Source: Morella rubra
Taxonomy: Eukaryota; Streptophyta; Magnoliopsida; Fagales; Myricaceae
DNA: 64,000 nucleotides
Direction: 5' to 3'
NCBI GenBank assembly: GCA_003952965.2
Contig: CM025854.1
Coordinates: 4,695,931-4,759,930 of the forward strand
A program made the translations under genes and the position numbers. The notes beneath the pieces are model-generated. The model ran no database searches, was not told where the DNA came from, and saw nothing but the letters and a program-made list of their open reading frames with translations. Shown here one piece after another: positions 59,148-64,000 of the stretch (the stretch's first letter is position 1; each line of letters opens with the position of its first letter).

Positions 59148-61990
59148 GTGAGTTGCTGCATTCCTTTCTTTAGTTCTATAGGCATTGGAGTGTAATTGTC
59201 ATATATCTTTGGCAGAAGACTTTCATGTGCTTCTCTGCTGAGTCCGTTCATGTATGGGGAGCAACGTTTATATGGTCTAGTATAAGTTGCGTACTTGTGT
59301 GAGATAATCAAGAACTATGGAGTGGTTACTTTTCAAAGGGCGAGGTCCCCTCATGACCATAACTTATTGGTGGTTTACATTAGACATTGAATACAGAGAA
59401 TGACCTAATGCATTGCTTAGTAAGACACGCCTTTATGGGAATGCTTACTTGTGTGCATTGACATGCACATTAAAACTTCTGAGGGACAACTTCACTCATA
59501 ACTTCTTTTAATCTAAAAGTGAGTCATGTCATCAGGCGAATCATCATTTTTATTTGAGAAATTCAAATTTTTGTTTGGTGCAGAAATAGAAATACTGCGA
59601 GACATGAGTAGGGATACAAATATAAGTGGGCCAATGTGATGTCGAAGTTGCAAACCAAAGGTTCTCCTATCGTCTGAGGAAAAATTAACAGGAAAATTGA
59701 CGTCTATGAGCTTTTGTTTAAAGATTGTCTGAGTTGTAATTTCCAGTGCCGTTCACTATTGGAAGATTCAATCAATCTCTTAGAACGTCTTTTGAGGTGT
59801 TGGGATGCAGAACTCTCTCTCCATTCATTCTAAACTTGCTGCATGCAGTTTTTGGTTTTGCTATCTTTTCATGTCATTTGGAATAAGTAGTAAGGCTTTT
59901 TCGTTTATTATGAATAATGATCAAGATAATTGACATCTCCTTCTGAGTCTGCTCCCTCCAAACAAAAAAACAAAACGAAGTCTCTTTCAAGCTGTTTTGA
60001 ATTTTCCAACAGAATTTAGTATTTTCTTGGCTTGCTGAAATAGTATTTTCCTTGCAACTTGTTGCTGAATGTCGTTGTCAGGGGGACTGCTAATTTGGAG
60101 TGGATTAAATCTCGATGGCTCAAGTGAAGATAGAGCAAAACTCGGTTCCAAGGTGCGAAGACAAATATTGGGCTGCTGGTCCGCTTTACCAAGTTCCAAC
60201 TAGCAAAGCAAGCGAAGGCGTATTATATTATTAGCAATGCTCCGTACACTTTCTTCTTATTTGCAGACAAAACACCCAGTTATTATTACCAATAAATCTG
60301 TTAGTTGGACTTGTAGGACGGAATTGGCTTGAGCTGCCTGTCTTCATGTGATGATTAACATTCAGGCCTAAGCTTGAACATTGAGATAACAGAAACTAGA
60401 AAGGAAGATGTTAACAGCTAAAAGAAATATGGGAATTTGACCACTCCAAGTGAGGAAGTTATTTGCTACCAAATGACAGTTGATTATGTTGCTGCCCATA
60501 TTCTAAGTCATTTTAAAGGGAAAAAAAAAGGACAAAAAATATGTAAATGGGAATCCAATTTCTTGTCTTTTCTTTTCAGTATAATATTTATTTTAAATTT
60601 CCTACCATCTTGCTTCTGTTAGCAGAAGAGAGGAAGGCAAGCAAAGGTTATGCAGGGAGCAGAACAATTGACCAAACAATTTGTGGACGTGTTTGGCTTG
60701 TTCACAGAAAACAAAAAATTGTGGACGTGTTTTGTACGAGCCCGCATAAGATTCGGTCTTTCTGTGCGTGGATACTAAGCTACTGTTGCGTATGTGGTAG
60801 GTGATGAAATTTCGACAAAGTGAAAGAATCCTTAAAAACGACATAGGAATTAGACAAACGATAGGAAATTTAATAGGAGTAAGATTAAATATACATTGCG
60901 CCTCTATGTTTGGGGTGTTGATATATTGCACCCTAATATCTTATTTTTTAAATATTTAGTTAATTATGTTATTTATTCTAACGATTTATATCCTAGAGTG
61001 AAATTAAGTGTCAAATTAGACTGTAATCATACTGTCCTTGATATTGCTAAGATATTGAGAGGAGAATTTGGTAATAAAAGGATTTCAAGACTGATGATTT
61101 CAAGGTAATAAGTGTCTACCTTTAGAGAAATATGCTGGTATTGTATATATTCAAGTGATATGTAGGTAAATATTGTTTGAAATTCAAGGGCAATAAGGTA
61201 ATGTAATAGAAATTGAGGTCATGTGAGAGAAATGTGTAAATAATTACCGTCTAATTTGACACCTAGTTTTATGCTAGAGTATAAATCGTTGGAGATATAA
61301 TATAATAGACTCAATGTCTCAAAAATAACATATTAGGACGTAAAGTGTATTTAATTCATAAACTATAAAGTTCATGAATTTAGTTTGGATTGATGAGCGA
61401 GGTAAGGCTAGGAACATGAAAAATGGGGGGCTAAGTTATGCACCAGTTGCTTTTATTTATAAAATAAAAAAAAGGACCAAAAATTAATGCTTCTATTTCT
61501 TTAAGCGTCAGACAGCAACATGGAAGTGGTGGAATCATCGTACTCTTTTATGGTCCTCTGCTCCATGGAAATATTATGCAACACGTGGCTCGCAGCCAGC
61601 ATCCTTTAAGAGCTCGTCCTTTATTTTTTCACGTGAGCAGCTTTTTGGAGCTACGCATTTTACCACCACCGTCGAAAGCCCAGATACAGAGATACTCTCC
61701 TCAGAAGCAAAACCACGTGGCTGCCAAGGAAAACCAGAAAATGCCAGAGCGACACGGCGGATAAAGATGCGAGAGTATCTTTTATTCTGCACTCGACCCG
61801 GTGCGCCACCTGGGCAAATATCATTTAAGGTACGTAAGACGTGAAAGTAACCGTTCGATGCCAAGAACAAAAGGAACAAAATACCGCCGAGTTCACCACC
61901 GCTTGAAAATGAAATAAACCGCTCATTCAATGCGAGATCACGAGAATTTGAATTTATTTGTTTTTGCAATTCATTTCCTTCTCTGTCGAA
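59148..61990. other. Intergenic region, no gene recognised
   Basis: The first few hundred bases are the LYR gene 3' region. A foldback element lies at about 60884-61361. No exon chain or RNA gene is supported. A 131-codon minus-strand open frame (61969-61574) lacks any recognisable domain. The last part is the promoter of the PWWP gene. Confidence 0.5.
60884..61361. mobile_element. Foldback/MULE-like MITE with long inverted arms
   Basis: The two halves are inverted copies. Left-arm words AACGATTTATA, CTAGAGT and AAGTGTCAAATTAGAC (about 60979-61021) reappear reverse-complemented as GTCTAATTTGACACCT, CTAGAGTATAAATCGTT (about 61250-61291). The outer ends ATTAAATATACATT and AGTGTATTTAAT also pair. 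Arm length is about 130-145 bases with a short middle. No target duplication was confirmed and there is no coding capacity. Confidence 0.65.
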
Positions 61991-62330
61991 TTTGATTCCA
62001 CCCTGTTCTGAAAATTGTCTTGAGAATCGCTTCCAAAGGATAAAAGTTTTGGAAACCCTAAGTCTCGTTCTTCAGGTACTTTTCTTTTTCTGAGTAATTT
62101 ATTCTCTGCTTTATGTTTTCCTCTAAATAATAATGGATATATGATATTTTCTAATATATAAATATCCAACTCTTTTTCTTTTTTGTTGTTTGTGTTATTT
62201 ATTCCTATGGCTGTGTTGGAGCTCTTCTTCAGGAAAGCTAAACCCTAGAATTTTTTGATTTACATGTCGTTTTGCTCTTTTTTTCCATTTTCGTTTCAGT
62301 TGTCGAGGTTGGGAAACCAATTTCCCGTGA

Positions 62331-64000
62331 ATGGGGACAGTTGAGACGCGGGCTAAAACCCTAGCTGGGAGTTCTGGTCCCGTAACTCAATCAGCTAAGC
62401 CACAAGTCCCTGGACAGAAACCTCCAAAACAGAGTGCTGGCGGTTCGGCCAGTTCTGGTTCCGGTCGAGAGGGGAAAATAGAGAATGGTGTTAGAGTTTC
62501 CTTTGATGGAAAGGATGTTTTGGATGGTGATTTGGGTGGAGTTGTTGAAATAGTCAAGAATCGGGAGACCAAGGTTTCAGTTGGGAAGGGTTTTGGAGGC
62601 CGAGATTTTGATGCTTCCAGTGAAGAGGAAGATGAGCTTGAGGATTCTGAGATGAGAGGGGTGTCTTCCCTGTTGAAAATGAAAGGAAGTCTGAGACAAA
62701 TTGAGGTCAAAGATGCTGGGAACGGAGTCGAAGAGAAACCGAATTTGGGGGGAAAACTTGGTAGTGAAGAGAATGGTAGTTCTTCGAGTGAAAATGGTGG
62801 AGACCTGGATGGGAGAATTGATGCTATTGAGGTTCCAATTGAGGATATGAGCGAGAACAAGGAGAGGGAAGGAGAGGAGGGTACCATGTCTGATGAAAGG
62901 TATGAGTTTTCGGTGGGCGACTTTGTGTGGGGTAAGATTAGGAGTCATCCATGGTGGCCAGGGCAGGTATATGATCCTTTGGACGCTTCGGAATACGCAG
63001 CCAAGTTGAAAATAAGAAACCGGTTGCTTGTGGCATACTTTGGGGATGGTACCTTTGCTTGGTGCCAACCTTCTCAGTTGAAGCCCTTTGAGGAGAATTT
63101 TGAAGAGATGTCGAGGCAGAGTAACTCAAAGAGCTTTGTATATGCTGTGCAGCAGGCTGTGGATGAGATTGGTAGGCTTTTAGAGCTACATATGGCTTCT
63201 TCTTGCCTAACGAAAGAGAATGAAGATGCACTTGATAGACCATTGGCAGTAAATGCAGGAATCAAGGATGGGGTTCGTGTTCCTGAAGGCAGAATTGGGG
63301 AGCTTTCTAACATTTTGTTGGAACCAGTGGACCTTCTTGCTGATCTGAAGCTTACTGCACAGACTATTTCCATATGTAGTGAACTTGGGCTTAGAGTGTT
63401 AAAGAGCCAGCTGGCAGCTTTCTACCGTGCCAAGGGGGTTTGTCGTTTGCCTACATATCATGAGCCACAAACAATTCTGGGCCTTGAAGACCCTCTGAAT
63501 GATGAGGTGGTGCATGTGCGGAACACAGTGGAAATCCCAATTCAAGGGCCATTCGCAGAAGATTGGCTTTCGTCACCAGTAAGTTCCAAGTTGGGCCAAA
63601 ACAGACAAACCGTGCTGCATAAGTGCCTAGGGAATTCAGAGGAGAGGCTGCGTCAAAGAAGGAAGCAGAAAAGTATTGCCGAAATTATGGAAGGGAACAA
63701 CGATGCTCAGGCCAAAAGTAAGGATGGGGATGTGGCCAAAGAAGGGGCAAACTCGGGCAAACTGGTGCCATCATCTAGGAGGAAGAAGAGGAAAGGCATT
63801 AATGAAACTGATGGTCTTGCTGCCAATGATGTGACTTCTGCAACGGGGACTTCAAGAAAGGCTACGACCTGGGTTTCTCCACTAAGCACTGATAGCAAAG
63901 TTCCAAGTTTCGAAAACGATGGAAGTTTGGGTGAGGAAGGAACTAGGAAGAGCCTTTCTTTAAGGAGGAGGAAGAAAAGAGAAGATGTTAGCAGTATAGT
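62331..64000 (+). CDS. PWWP domain-containing protein (partial, 3' end outside window)
   Basis: This is a nuclear chromatin-associated protein, probably a reader of methylated histone tails through its PWWP fold. A single open frame runs from ATG 62331 to the window edge, about 556 codons without a stop or visible intron. Residues 1 to about 190 are acidic and Ser/Gly-rich (DASSEEEDELEDSE). The PWWP domain spans roughly 190-285, starting VGDFVWGKIRSHPWWPGQV, with the aromatic-cage region VAYFGDGTFAWCQPSQL. Downstream are several basic, nuclear-localisation-like clusters (RQRRKQK, SRRKKRKG, LRRRKKR). A 5' untranslated intron runs 62076-62299. The architecture matches the plant PDP family, which works with MSI4/5-type proteins and PRC2 in flowering control. 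That functional link is by family only. Confidence 0.92.
   Translation, partial: MGTVETRAKTLAGSSGPVTQSAKPQVPGQKPPKQSAGGSASSGSGREGKIENGVRVSFDGKDVLDGDLGGVVEIVKNRETKVSVGKGFGGRDFDASSEEEDELEDSEMRGVSSLLKMKGSLRQIEVKDAGNGVEEKPNLGGKLGSEENGSSSSENGGDLDGRIDAIEVPIEDMSENKEREGEEGTMSDERYEFSVGDFVWGKIRSHPWWPGQVYDPLDASEYAAKLKIRNRLLVAYFGDGTFAWCQPSQLKPFEENFEEMSRQSNSKSFVYAVQQAVDEIGRLLELHMASSCLTKENEDALDRPLAVNAGIKDGVRVPEGRIGELSNILLEPVDLLADLKLTAQTISICSELGLRVLKSQLAAFYRAKGVCRLPTYHEPQTILGLEDPLNDEVVHVRNTVEIPIQGPFAEDWLSSPVSSKLGQNRQTVLHKCLGNSEERLRQRRKQKSIAEIMEGNNDAQAKSKDGDVAKEGANSGKLVPSSRRKKRKGINETDGLAANDVTSATGTSRKATTWVSPLSTDSKVPSFENDGSLGEEGTRKSLSLRRRKKREDVSSI

Noticed and set aside
61574-61969. 131-codon minus-strand open frame upstream of the PWWP gene
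   Set aside because: No family resemblance and low-complexity composition; overlaps the likely promoter of the plus-strand gene.
62387-63068. Two long minus-strand open frames (166 and 163 codons)
   Set aside because: They are antisense shadows of the well-supported PWWP coding sequence.

Overview
The window is nuclear DNA from a dicot-type flowering plant, probably a woody eudicot, although the species cannot be named from sequence alone. It is AT-rich, its genes are interrupted by GT-AG introns, and its gene set (shaggy-like kinase, plastid peptide deformylase, plastid L12, ascorbate-recycling reductase, R2R3-MYB) is typical of land plants. Exon chains were assembled by eye from splice sites and reading-frame closure. 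Most intact chains close exactly in frame.

Layout. 1-1.8 kb: intergenic DNA with a terminal-inverted-repeat element. 1.77-7.6 kb (-): a 12-coding-exon shaggy/GSK3-type kinase, with a nested pair of DNA transposons inside one intron. 10.3-12.3 kb (+): a broken polygalacturonase. 13.3-16.0 kb (+): an intact polygalacturonase paralogue. 16.9-20.6 kb (-): plastid peptide deformylase 1B. 22.3-24.6 kb (+): an ARF1-type GTPase. 24.6-28.4 kb: intergenic. 28.5-31.4 kb (+): a MYB21/24/57-like R2R3-MYB. 31.4-35.5 kb: repeats and small elements. 35.6-52.6 kb: a badly rearranged monodehydroascorbate reductase (MDAR4-type) locus. 54.95 kb: tRNA-Pro(TGG). 55.2-55.8 kb (+): intronless plastid ribosomal protein bL12c. 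56.7-58.0 kb: a Mutator-like non-autonomous element with a 9-bp target duplication. 58.4-59.1 kb (+): a LYR-motif mitochondrial protein. 62.0-64.0 kb (+): a PWWP-domain chromatin protein running off the window.

The most unusual part is 35.6-54 kb. Exons 1-4 of the MDHAR gene are followed by strongly scrambled copies of exons 5-6 and then by an inverted scrambled copy of sequence found at 47.7-50.1 kb. A spacer comes next, and then a second 3' half of the gene (partial exon 3, exons 4-7) carrying a 1-bp frameshift and a nonsense codon. That nonsense codon removes the basic C-terminal tail. Identity between the duplicated blocks switches abruptly between near-perfect and roughly two-thirds. This suggests either a complex rearrangement or an unpolished, noisy stretch of assembly. 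The rest of the window is an ordinary plant gene neighbourhood in which the genes have unrelated housekeeping or regulatory roles. No operon-like or clustered pathway is seen apart from the polygalacturonase tandem pair.
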